DNA from: Triticum aestivum
Taxonomy: Eukaryota > Streptophyta > Magnoliopsida > Poales > Poaceae
Length of the DNA stretch: 64,000 nucleotides
Assembly (NCBI RefSeq): GCF_018294505.1
Contig: NC_057807.1
Coordinates: 140,584,747-140,648,746, forward strand
Direction of reading: 5' to 3'
The position numbers and the translations under genes are program-made. The notes beneath the pieces are model-generated. The model was not told the DNA's origin, made no database searches, and worked only from the letters and a program-made list of their open reading frames with translations. This document shows, in pieces, positions 23,301-32,400 of this stretch (position 1 is its first letter; each line of letters begins with the position of its first letter).

Positions 23301-26300
23301 ATAAATGTTGGTGTCCATCTGAAAGGAGAATGTTTGTGAGTATGGATGTGGTATTTAGGGAGCAGGAACCATTCTATGGTGAACCGACGGATTTAACTGA
23401 TGTCTTCCCTGATTTGTTTGCTAATGAAAATTTAGATGCAGATTGTGAGACAGGGGGAGATAAGGAAGAGGAAGATGATGCAACATCAAGAAAGATGATA
23501 GTTGGGGTAATTCCAGTGGAAACAGAGCAAGAACGAAGACATGAGCAGCAGTATGATACATCAAGTGAAGCATTCCGGTGGCCAAAACCAAATGAGGAAA
23601 GGGGGATTCAGGTGTATACACGAAGACGTCGTATTGAGGAGGAAAGGACGCAAGTGTTGGAACCTGAGCCCGAGGCTTATGGGCAACATGGTGAGCAAGA
23701 GAAGGAGGCTGACCAACAAGATAATACTCAAGTTCAAACTAGTGATACTGGACCTTCCTTGGACAGTGGTAACATCTCTTCTCAATATGATGACCTTGAT
23801 GTCCCAATAGCTTATAGAAAGCAACCACGAGCTAGTGCCAGAAAATTGCCCTCTAAATTGGATCCTTATAATGTCTCCAACTATGTCTCTTATGACATTG
23901 TTGGTCCTTCTTACAAGTCCTTTATTGCAGCGCTGGATTCTGCAGAACCCTTACCACGGGACTGGCAGGAGGCAAAATTAAACCCAAAGTGGAGGGCAGC
24001 AATGCTTGAGGAGATGTCTGCTCTCGACAAGAATAATACATGGGTAATTACTCCACTTCCTTGTAACAAGAAAGTGGTAGGTTGCAAATGGGTGTTTACC
24101 ATAAAACATACACCCGAAGGGAAAGTAGATAGATATAAGGCGAGACTTGTGGCGAAAGGTTATAGCCAGACATATGGAGTGGACTATGATGAAACCTTCG
24201 CCCCAGTTGCAAAGATGAACACCATCAGAGCTTTAATCTCGGTGGCAGCAAATAACAAGTGGAAGTTGTTTCAGCTAGATGTGAAGAATGCATTTCTTCA
24301 TGGAGATTTGAAAGAAGAAGTTTATATGGAGATTCCACCAGGGTTCAGTGGGCCTGAGACAATGGGTAAAGTGTGTAGATTGAAGAAATCACTTTATGGA
24401 CTTAAACAGTCACCAAGGGCTTGGTTTGGGAGATTTCGCAAGGAAGTCTGCACTTTGGGTTTTCGACAAAGCAATGCTGACCATACCCTTTTCTTTAAGC
24501 ACCACGGAAATAAAACTGTCGTATTGGTCGTATATGTTGATGACATTGTGATCACAGGGAATGATGATGTGGAGATAAAGAACTTGAAGAAAATGTTGGC
24601 GAAATCATTTGAAGTCAAAGACCTTGGCTTCCTCCACTTCTTCCTGGGAATAGAAGTAGCTTATGGAGCTCAAGGTATCTATCTCTCTCAAAGGAAATAT
24701 GTGCTTGATCTTCTCGCTGAAACTAGGATGCTTGAAAGTAAACCAGCTGCCACACCAATTGAACCAAACCTTCGTATTACAGCCAATTCAGGAGAACCTG
24801 TTGATAGGGGGAGATACCAGAGACTTGTGGGACGTTTAATTTATCTATCCCATACTAGACCAGACATTGCATATGCCGTGAGCCTGGTGAGTAGATATAT
24901 GCATGATCCTCGATCAGGTCATCTAGATGCAGTAAATAGAATTCTGCGGTATCTCAAAGGTTGTCCTGGAAAAGGAATTCTCCTTTCCAACCATGGGCAT
25001 CTAGAAGTTGAGGGATACACAGACGCTGATTGGGCTGGGTGCTTGGATGACAGGAGATCCACTTCAGGTTATTGCGTCTTCTTGGGAGGAAATTTAGTCA
25101 GTTGGAGGAGTAAGAAGCAAAGTGTTGTCGCCAGATCCACGGCAGAAGCAGAGCTGCGATCCATGGCTTCAGGGCTATGTGAGTTGTTATGGCTTCGATT
25201 ATTATTAACTGAACTTCGGTTGTTTAAAGGAGGACCACTCAGGCTCCATTGTGATAATCAAGCCGCAATCAACATTGTCAACAATCCGGTTCAGCATGAT
25301 AGAACAAAACATATCGAAATTGATAGACATTTTATTAAGGAGAAACTTGATGAGGGAGTACTTCAAGTAGGTTTTGTTAAAACTGGAGACCAACTTGCTG
25401 ATGTATTAACAAAGGGCGTGAGTGTTGTATCCTTCTTTAAGTTGTGTGGCAAGATGGGGCTCTTAGACATTTTCACCCCATCTTGAGGGGGAGTGTTGTG
25501 AGGAGTTAGTTGCAAATAGGAAAGTGAGAAGGGTTAAAATGTAAATGTAGTTTGTATATACTGAGACAAGGAGGAATGAATCGGGAGATAAGGTTCTTCC
25601 AGAAATCCCTAGCTTCCCCCCTTAGCTTCCTGACTAGAGAAGAGAAATCCACAAAATCCAACAACATTTTCCACAGTTGTTCTTTGTGTTTCACCCAGAT
25701 CCATCTCCAAATAGTGAAGATCGGGCCATTCCTATGGTTTTCCCCGTATCAAGATGGCAACTGCATTGGCAGGAAGAACGTTTTAACAAAGCAAACTTTA
25801 AGCAACTGAGTCATGGCATCTTTTGCTAAGCAAGAACTTTTATAGAAAATCATATATAATTTTCATCATTAAGAGAAGTGCCAAAGCAGATCACAAAAGG
25901 ATATGATTCCCTCAAATATTTGACAATCCAGTATTGGTCATACATATTTCTTTCTTCGGGCTGAACAATCATCATAACTACAGCACTGAACATTTCATGA
26001 AAAAGTGTGTCAGTTAATACTCAATTGGTTAGCTATAATATGCATGATTCAGCTAGAGCGTACCAAACCTGTCAACATTAAACTCATCCCATGCTTTGGC
26101 CAATGCTTTAGCAAATTGACGGCTTGCATCATTTCCAGGAACCCTTTTGGCATCTAGACATAATAAATTTCCATACTGATTGATCAAGGTCCTGCATAGC
26201 AGTTAGTGATCAGTTGATTTACTACACATACTGATGACTTAATAATAAATCTGATTAGAAATACCCTATAGGTACAAAGTACAAAACTTCATAGTATCCA

Positions 26301-27618
26301 TTAGTAAGACTTAGTCAAATGTAGAGATCTTTGGCTTAGGACAAAGCTAGAACATCAAATAATTTGGAACGCAGGAAGGAATTCTTACTTATCTCTACGT
26401 AAACATAGAAGACATATCATTTAACATCACAATTGCAATGCAGCATCATTTAGAAGTGTAGAAATAATTTTTTGGACATAAAAACCATGTGTACAATTAC
26501 CTAACCAGATTTCTCAAGTAAAGGTACAGTGTAAATACACACAAGCATAGCAATGTAATACCAAAGCATGTTCTACTTTACCTGTGAAGCTCAGTCACTA
26601 TAGAACAAAGCCCAGGAAAAGATACTGAAATAGTGTTGAGCTCTATTTGGAGAAGAGAATTGGTTTCTGAATCCAGCATATAATCTGATCGGTGCAGCCC
26701 CAGTCGAATATTCTAGTGAAAAAAGTAGCATTTGTCAGTACCATACAGTAAGGACATCAACCAAAATAGGGACCAAGAGACTAGATGGATCTATTAATGT
26801 TCAGGTATAGAAGTTGACTGAGTAGTAGAGGTGAGGTGAATAACCTCCTCCTTGTTTGCATCCATCATCTTCCTGTGAATATCTAAGAGCCTAGAAGTGA
26901 AATCATCAACCTGCCTTGTTCTGAAAGTACAAGTATGAATGTATCAGGCAGGCTATCAGCCAAAGAGCTCCATTAAAATCCTTATCAAATTATCAACAAT
27001 CTGATTCGTCGATATACAGCCTCTAAAAAAGTTCAAGGCATATCTACAAGAATAATTGACATAATTTTGTGAGCTGGTACGCTTCTTTTATCCTGGTCAA
27101 CTTGCAGGCAGAGGCTGTGAATGAAAACGTGGAGAGGTTAACATGGCAATGGAACTCACTTGGACAAGGAATCCTGCAAGAAATCCCCATCCAAGCTAAC
27201 ACGATCCACGAGCTCGTTGAAAAGCGGGGCCAGCTCGCACGCCTGGCTCCAGAAGGACTCCGGGAGACGCGACGGGAGCAGGGAGATTGGAGCGTGGACC
27301 AACCCAACCCCAGGAACTGTTCCTGATCTCTGCAAGAGGACAGGCAGCAACAATGAATGCTTGGTCATGGACGATGGATATTCCGAGCTCTGCTCATCGC
27401 ATCAAAGCTCACTCAAAGATTGCTCATTCAAAGATTGCGGTCCTGAGCTTGGCCGGCCGATCCAAGAAGAGCCATGGAAGTTTGAACCGAGGAGGCGAGA
27501 ACCTTACCGGGTCCGCGCGGTCCCCGACGACGAGCCCGTGCATAGCGCACCACGCCGCCGCCTCCCGCGCCATCTCCTCCACCGCAGCGGCGCCCGGCTT
27601 TCCCTCGGTGGTGTTCAT
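17301..27618 (-). CDS. GSH2: Glutathione synthetase, 12 exons, 482 aa
   Basis: Joins gamma-glutamylcysteine and glycine with ATP to make glutathione, the second step of the pathway. Exons on the minus strand: 27508-27618, 27160-27329, 26845-26920, 26582-26712, 26069-26191, 25905-25985, 19009-19089, 18834-18903, 18142-18263, 17836-17975, 17546-17738, 17301-17451. All joins keep frame (1449 nt). Signature pieces: [23 protein letters not shown] (E143, N145), [25 protein letters not shown] (K362, E366, N371), [15 protein letters not shown] (R449, K451). These are the ATP-, magnesium- and substrate-binding residues known in the family. The first Met (27618) gives no transit peptide. The open frame runs upstream to a stop with no other Met, so a cytosolic form is predicted. 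Eleven introns; all are GT-AG except intron 6 (AT-AC). No inactivating change seen. Exons were placed by eye against remembered plant GSH2. Confidence 0.95.
18407..18489 (+). repeat. 5' LTR of the TRIM
   Basis: 83 bp, TGTTGAAG to GCTTAATA; the terminal CA has become TA. Confidence 0.92.
18490..18502 (+). other. Primer binding site of the TRIM
   Basis: TGGTATCAGAGCC, complementary to the 3' end of initiator tRNA-Met, adjacent to the LTR. Confidence 0.9.
18622..18704 (+). repeat. 3' LTR of the TRIM
   Basis: 83 bp, TGTTGAAG to GCTTAACA, followed by the GTATT duplication. Confidence 0.92.
19830..19837 (+). promoter_or_regulatory. TATA box in the solo LTR
   Basis: TATAAATA, at the same place as in the LTR of element B. 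It points opposite to GSH2. Confidence 0.5.
20156..20328 (+). repeat. 5' LTR of the intact Copia
   Basis: TGTTGTGAGG to CCAACAACA, 173 bp. It contains a weak TATA-like TATATAC near 20216. Confidence 0.95.
20329..20340 (+). other. Primer binding site of the intact Copia
   Basis: TGGTGTCAGAGC, one base from the usual initiator tRNA-Met site TGGTATCAGAGC, directly after the LTR. Confidence 0.88.
20897..25486 (+). CDS. Copia Gag-Pol polyprotein, full length (1529 aa)
   Basis: One open frame with all expected domains in Copia order. Gag (about aa 50-270) is followed by a CCHC knuckle [14 protein letters not shown] (aa 291-304), then an Arg/Gly-rich stretch. Protease: [10 protein letters not shown] (catalytic D413). 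Integrase zinc finger HHRRLGH..CDAC (from about aa 543) and DDE core ([26 protein letters not shown]). A charged linker (about 850-1000) precedes [19 protein letters not shown] and YVDDIVITG (about aa 1212). RNase [19 protein letters not shown] and the HCDNQAA region. The start ATG lies 568 nt after the LTR. The stop is 7 bp before the GAGTGTTG junction, leaving room only for the purine tract. No frameshift or stop. It could be active, but this is not shown. Confidence 0.95.
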   Translation: MGDKDAAPSGVTAGELAAVLQAMDDKYRLLFEAMSKQGGSSKPEAEVKEEVHPLQMPLVKLDGSETYASWAEHAETILVSRSLEGYIHGAIEKPADENSKEGQKWKMTNALVRAWLLSSVSPQIAKQVERIKEASEIWRLLKGTYSGVGNEMLACKIQKELQGLSQGDKSVVDYVSELKRLWSEIDYFDPIDMECGKCIEKFNKWTEKRRVRDFLNGLHSKYENRRAALYGSGKLPTLEQAISAIISEETRLKLEAAGSVMQGIMQRRSALYAVEGGNYQRLGSNTTEKKCFECGEPGHLKFSCLELMGGGRGKGQDWRGRGRGRGLEGRGGRGRGTRPAAKANTSVITENTTQTMSVEMTAEDWEKWCQFKGLSLGHKPTVEVPTSAALANFDGNNSHTLIDKSIDAPWLLDSGASRHMAGSYRNFIDYTPDLNKKTVKLADGSSQTIMGSGTIMCSTDMSLSSVLHVPSFPINLLSISCITNELNCVAIFFPSWCLFQELGTGRRLGTGIMHDGLYYLDNNMPPVVAAVASLSPLDEFLLHHRRLGHMSFVTLGRLYPALYSKVNQGSLVCDACQYGKQTRSSYTSSDNRSDTPLQVIHSDVWGPSGVSSLNGYRSFVTFIDCCTRVTWVYVLKNKNDVFECFVDFHNMIRTQYNACVKTFRTDNGTEYVNKEFNEYLSSFGIIHHTTCPGTSEQNGLAERKNRHLLEITRCIMISMNVPKFLWGEAVMTAAYLMNRMPSRVLGYKTPLECLTGETKYVVPPKVFGCVCFVKDYRPSVGKLDPKALKCVFVGYSGKQKGYKCWCPSERRMFVSMDVVFREQEPFYGEPTDLTDVFPDLFANENLDADCETGGDKEEEDDATSRKMIVGVIPVETEQERRHEQQYDTSSEAFRWPKPNEERGIQVYTRRRRIEEERTQVLEPEPEAYGQHGEQEKEADQQDNTQVQTSDTGPSLDSGNISSQYDDLDVPIAYRKQPRASARKLPSKLDPYNVSNYVSYDIVGPSYKSFIAALDSAEPLPRDWQEAKLNPKWRAAMLEEMSALDKNNTWVITPLPCNKKVVGCKWVFTIKHTPEGKVDRYKARLVAKGYSQTYGVDYDETFAPVAKMNTIRALISVAANNKWKLFQLDVKNAFLHGDLKEEVYMEIPPGFSGPETMGKVCRLKKSLYGLKQSPRAWFGRFRKEVCTLGFRQSNADHTLFFKHHGNKTVVLVVYVDDIVITGNDDVEIKNLKKMLAKSFEVKDLGFLHFFLGIEVAYGAQGIYLSQRKYVLDLLAETRMLESKPAATPIEPNLRITANSGEPVDRGRYQRLVGRLIYLSHTRPDIAYAVSLVSRYMHDPRSGHLDAVNRILRYLKGCPGKGILLSNHGHLEVEGYTDADWAGCLDDRRSTSGYCVFLGGNLVSWRSKKQSVVARSTAEAELRSMASGLCELLWLRLLLTELRLFKGGPLRLHCDNQAAINIVNNPVQHDRTKHIEIDRHFIKEKLDEGVLQVGFVKTGDQLADVLTKGVSVVSFFKLCGKMGLLDIFTPS
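25485..25493 (+). other. Polypurine tract of the intact Copia
   Basis: GAGGGGGAG immediately before the 3' LTR; primes plus-strand DNA synthesis. Confidence 0.85.
25494..25666 (+). repeat. 3' LTR of the intact Copia
   Basis: 173 bp, with no difference from the 5' LTR found by eye. Confidence 0.95.
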
Positions 27619-28126
27619 CGCCGGCAGTGGTGGGTATTGGGCGCGTGAAGAATTTCTGCGTAGTTTGAGGTGGTATATTCTGAATTTGAAGCTTAGGTTA
27701 TCGGTGTGGTGGGGTTTGCGATTTCTAGGAAAATGGAGGGGGCGGCGAAGGCGGCAGGGTCAGGTTTGGTCTCTGTAAAGTGTGCCGGTCACTTTCTCTG
27801 CTTGGGCAGCAGCCTCAAACATTTTTTTGAAAGAAGTCCTCCGGTTGGAAAACTGATGATGGATTCTGTGGCCATGGACCAAAGCGAATCCAAACCATTC
27901 TACTAGTACAGTACTATACTGACTATAAAAAATAAAATAAAATAACGCTAAATATCAAGTAAATTTAGTTAGATTGCCATGTTTTTTAGTAGTAGTACCA
28001 CACTTTTTTGTCTTGCAAAATTATATCGCAATGCAGTTCCATTAGGTTTTCTTTGTTAATAGTATGATTGAGAACCATACAGGAAATCTTGCAAAAAAAA
28101 AATTTGCGAGAATAACTTCCAATCTA

Positions 28127-28179
28127 CTCCCTCCGTCTCATAATGTCAAAAAGTGTCTTACATTATGGGACGGAGGGAG
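28127..28179. mobile_element. Very short Stowaway MITE
   Basis: 53 bp: CTCCCTCCGTCTCATAATGT with the inverse ACATTATGGGACGGAGGGAG, flanked by TA. It lies about 510 bp upstream of the GSH2 start codon. Confidence 0.92.
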
Positions 28180-28229
28180 TATTTATCAACTGTCAAGATA
28201 GTACAAAAAAGAATTAAAAAATACATCTA

Positions 28230-28680
28230 GGTCTGTTGACCACTTAGCGACGACTACTAGCACTGAAGCGAGCCGAAGGCTCGCCACCGTCTTCGCCCTG
28301 CCTCATCGGAGCCGGGCAAACCTTGTTTTAGTAGACAGTCAGAAAGTCGTCGTGTTAAAGCCCCATAAGACAAACGCGGCAGAATAGCAACCGCTGCCGA
28401 TGAAGAGAAACGTAGATCGGAAAAATCCAACATGTGAACACACGAACACAGACGAATGAAGACAAGATCCACGTGAATCCACCGAAAACAAACACCAACC
28501 GAATCCCACGAAATCCGCCGAAGACAAATCTCCACACGCCCTCCGACGATGCTAGAAACACCACCGAAACGGGGACAAGGCGGGAAGAATCTTATTCCAT
28601 CTTCAGAGAGCCATCGCCGCCTCGTCTCCCTGAGCAGGACACAAACCTAAAAAAAACTCAAAATAGCGTGAGAAAACCAT
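28230..28680. repeat. Probable dispersed Triticeae repeat, class unknown
   Basis: The block CACTGAAGCGAGCCGAAGGC ... GGAGCCGGGCAAACCTTGTT ... CTCCCTGAGCAGGACACAAA, then A-rich sequence, resembles a repeat I remember from many wheat intergenic regions. No TSD or terminal structure was found. Judged by recall only. Confidence 0.4.
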
Positions 28681-29491
28681 AGAGGAAATCTTGTATTGTA
28701 GGGTACAGAAACAGGAAACGGAAAAGTTTACCTTTTTCACAAAAAAAGAACGGTGGTGAGCTATACCACTTTCCTCACCTCCAATTTGTGGTACAATGAA
28801 ACAGTAAAATGATTTTAGAAAGATACCCATGTCACCCTTTTTGAAAGAGATTATAAACTGAAAAGGGGGATAATTGACCTAAAAGGTTTCTCCTTTTTGT
28901 TGAAAGTTGATCATCTCGACTCTATATTCGTGATTAGGACCATGCAGCTTTATGTTAGACTAGCTTGTCAAGACAATTCCGAATATTCGACCGCCCCCAT
29001 CTCGATGGCATCATGCATGACATGACCAACAGATCAGTGTCTCGATTCACTGAACCTAGAAAAGATGCTGCACCCCATTTACACATACTGCTAGTGGATG
29101 GAAGAAAAACTATGCAGCGGTAACATATTTTGACGGGACAAAGAAGGAAATCCGGGTCATGTCTGGCACCGTCTCCAGCTTCTCAACGCACCATGAATTT
29201 GAGCGGTGATCATAAAAATAGCATTACAACGAGCGTCAAATTCGGATACAATGGAAAGAATCCAGGGGGTATAGAAAAATTATTGCTAATAAGAGAAGAG
29301 CATGGATTCGAGATCTCATAGAGCCATGAAATCTAAGATCAGCATACCAAACTTGTCTGACAAAAATGATGTACAGATTTGTTGTTTCCCACTTGAAACA
29401 CTATTTCCTGAATTATAAGAACTATAAGAGAAAACTTCCATCACAGCTCTGGTGGGACCAAAAAACTGTGCCTGGCCATGAACACTGCCAA

Positions 29492-32400
29492 TCATAACTC
29501 TTTTGGCAAAGCTGCGGAAGGACATTTTCCTAAGGTATTCCATAGTATGTAGTCTCCAGAAGAGGCCTGCCAAAGGAGAGCAATGTTATCAAAGAGTATC
29601 TTGTATTGATGGTCCGTACAGGGGTCTCATAACCGATTAGGGATAACACGGTAATTCAAGTACAATTTATCTGTTTGGATAAACAGATCAAATGTGTATT
29701 TGTGGAACAAATCTTTTGTGATGTTAGTCTAGCATAAATTATATTTTATGTTCAAGGTGTGAATTTTACAGATGAAAAGATCATGTTCCACAGAGGAAGT
29801 GGGGATAAGCAGGGATGAAGAGGGAAAAGGCAACCAGGCATCAACTAGTTATTCTAGAGGGAAGCCAGAGTCCTGCACAGGCCTGAACCCCCTCCCAGAC
29901 CCCACCCACACACGCTGCCGCGTGTGCCTCGCCGCCCCAGCCTACCCAAACTGCCTCCCCCACCAGGCCACTGCTGCACTGGCGATGCCACGGCCAACCG
30001 GCTGTCCCTGTCTCAGGCTTAGGGCTGCACATCCACGTCCCGAATTGTTTCAGGCGACTTACAAATAACAAACACGACTTTATAAATACTGTGTGCAACA
30101 GAAGCTAGGATGGTGCTTCGCATCAGATCAAAATGCTTATAGTTAGTTCAGCACTAACAAAGCAAAGTACACCCTCTGTTCACAAATGACGTTTTGGCAG
30201 TTAAACTGTCAAAACGTCATTTGTGAACAGAGGGAGTAATACTTTTGCATATGCAAACCCACGCATGCACTGTACGATTCTTCCTGTAGTTTGTACAGTT
30301 CTCTTAGGGCAATTATTGAAATGTTGAGAAAATTCAGAAAAATAACAGGTTTTTCAGTGCATTGACTATTTATAGAACCAAAGTTCGAGGGAATGAGATA
30401 AGGAAGTCACCTGCATTGAGTATTCTACTGGGGCTTTGACAGAAGGGTAAACGGTTACCTGCAGAATATAGTACAGGAAACATGATGTTTAATGGTGACC
30501 CAATTATTTGAATAAAGAATGGGAGGAAATGCTACAACAAGGAGAAAATAACTATTTCATAATGGAGGTCAGGACATGAAAGGGTGTGATTCTTTAGCAA
30601 TCTCTTCAGCATGGTAGTAAGGAAACTGTAATATGTACCACCTATCAAGCACTAAAACATAAGAACATGGACAAAATATATGTGTGGATATCGATTAAAA
30701 TTTGTGAAGAACAATGGCTAAAAAAGTTAAGCTGGCATGAGGGCATCAACATTGGATAACAACAGTAAGCTACTTGACTGAGTGAGTGAAGATGGTGACC
30801 AAGAAAGGTTGTGGGTAACTTACAGATCTTGGGTCGATTATAAGACCAGACAGGGTACCACCAACTATCTTAAAAGACACCTGGAGAATATTTCATAATC
30901 AATTAATATTGAAAAACAAGTTCAAATGAGAAGTACATGTGCGCTGCTGTATGGATACTAAAAGACTTCACGGGTGTGCATAAGGAAGAACAAATATGAT
31001 ACAGTGGTTGTTCCAGAATCCAGATTATACTCTATGATCCCAGGTACAAATATGAATAACAGAATGTCATGCAAAATGAACAGCTGCATGATCCTATATC
31101 AACCAACAGAACAGAACAACTGAGAGCTAGTACTATATGCTGAGAAAGCAATACGAAGAAGAGTGGCCAGGCTTGTCAGAAATACAGTGACCGATATGAT
31201 TGTTCCCAATGATCTCATATTCAAAATAACATCATGAAAGAATGACTTGACAAATTCCAACAACATTATGTTTCGGTAGAGGCAAACCTTAGCATAATTA
31301 TAAGCCTGCCAAGACAATGGCTCTTCCAAGTCAACTGCTTGAAGGTCTTTGTTCATTTTTTCCATGAGGTAGTCATCCAAGTTGGCACCATTCTTAGCGT
31401 TATCTTCCTCACAATCACTATCTTCAGCAAATGCAGTGGTCACGACCGACCGAAATGATGAATTTACTCGTTGCGTTGTTCTAGGATGAAATTTAACAGT
31501 ACCAGAGAAGGTAGCTTCAATGCTCCTACCACTGAGGCCCCGGCCACTTGAAACAATTCTCCACTCAATTAAATGTTCTGTCATTGAAACCGTCCCAACT
31601 GATGGATTTCCGTCATATGATGCAACTCTTCTTCGAGGAAATGGCATTGTAACCATGCAAAATTCCATAAGAAACGGGGACTTGTAACCCTCCATCAGTC
31701 TCAGCTTAAATAGAAAAGCACCTTCATTCTCAGATACCATAGACAACTGGTAGAACCCTTTCACAGGTGGATTGATGTTGCATGGAGCTTGATAGTGCAT
31801 CAAAACGAAATTTCCTAGTGGTGGTTGAAATAGCAGAGATTGCTTATCACCAGTAGGCTCTGAAGCTTGAACACAGTGGTGGAATGATGATACCTCCACA
31901 CGGGCAGTTTTTAACCCAGTCAGTGGCAAAGAAACATCAGGTAACCCTTCCAGTTCAGCCCTACAGGTTAGTTGACCCGAAACAGAAAGGAAATCTGGCA
32001 CATCATCACGGTCATATAGTGCAGCGTTTATAGTCTCCAGGCTAGAAAAGAGAGTCCGTTGCCTCCCTTTATATAGGTAAGGTTTCCAGGCAGGTTGCTT
32101 CTGGTCTGTCGGAAGAGGATCAGCTGAATACCCAGTTGTTCTAATCGAAGAAACATTGCCATAATTAAGATCCTGAGGTGTGCCTGCAAAAATATACTGT
32201 TAGCTTCGTTGGTTAATCAATAAAAAGATCCATGAAGCTAGATGATAGAACAGCACAAAGTGTTATATTCGACATGATACTCACCAAAAGGCATGGCACC
32301 AATGATGAAGCTTCGTAGTAATTCCTTGTCAAAAGGTCTTATACCACCTTTTAAAGAGTCTGACTGAGCAGCACCTACAGGCGAGGAAACTGATGCAACT

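Larger units (their letters stand above)
20156..25666 (+). mobile_element. Intact Ty1/copia retrotransposon with 173-bp LTRs
   Basis: LTRs at 20156-20328 and 25494-25666 read the same base for base in my comparison. The 5-bp duplication TTTTC lies at 20151-20155 and 25667-25671. It has a primer site at 20329-20340, a purine tract at 25485-25493, and one uninterrupted polyprotein of 1529 codons. Total length is 5511 bp. It is inserted in the solo LTR inside GSH2 intron 6, antisense to the gene. Family not named. Confidence 0.96.
19249..25751 (+). mobile_element. Solo LTR related to element B, split by a Copia insertion
   Basis: The left arm 19249-20155 and right arm 25672-25751 form a 987-bp LTR like that of element B (ATGCGGAGCATCC start, [14 protein letters not shown] stretch, TATAAATA box, GTGAAGATCGG..CCT end). 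It is flanked by AGATG (19244-19248, 25752-25756). No internal coding sequence is present, so it is a solo LTR left by LTR-LTR recombination. The first two bases are GC instead of TG. Confidence 0.8.
19090..25904 (-). other. U12-type AT-AC intron 6 of GSH2
   Basis: On the minus strand the intron starts ATATCCTTTT (25904 downwards), the U12 5' site consensus. It ends CCCTTGACAATTTGTTAC (to 19090): a U12 branch site TTCCCTTGAC with its A 11-12 nt before the terminal AC. Joining exon ...L-R-E-TC to A-CAT-GGC... gives [14 protein letters not shown], in frame and as expected for the family. No GT-AG pair gives an open joint. Intron length is 6815 bp, of which about 0.3 kb is original; the rest is the solo LTR and Copia insertion. 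Confidence 0.92.
27619..29491. other. Spacer between GSH2 and AP5M, containing the GSH2 promoter side
   Basis: About 1.9 kb between the GSH2 start and the AP5M stop. No open frame with a known domain. It holds a 53-bp Stowaway MITE (28127-28179) and a repeat-like block (28230-28680). The AP5M 3' UTR should occupy the right end. No convincing minus-strand TATA box was found close to the GSH2 start. Confidence 0.6.

Noticed and set aside
25895..25904. A GT donor (TTTT|GTGATC) for GSH2 intron 6
   Set aside because: It would add YPF-type residues and no AG acceptor upstream of exon 7 gives an open frame; AT-AC ends fit exactly.
31099..31287. AP5M C-terminus read straight on from exon 5
   Set aside because: A GT donor follows GCTAAG, and three small exons downstream restore the family's C-terminus VSFKIVGG...NTLGKCPS.
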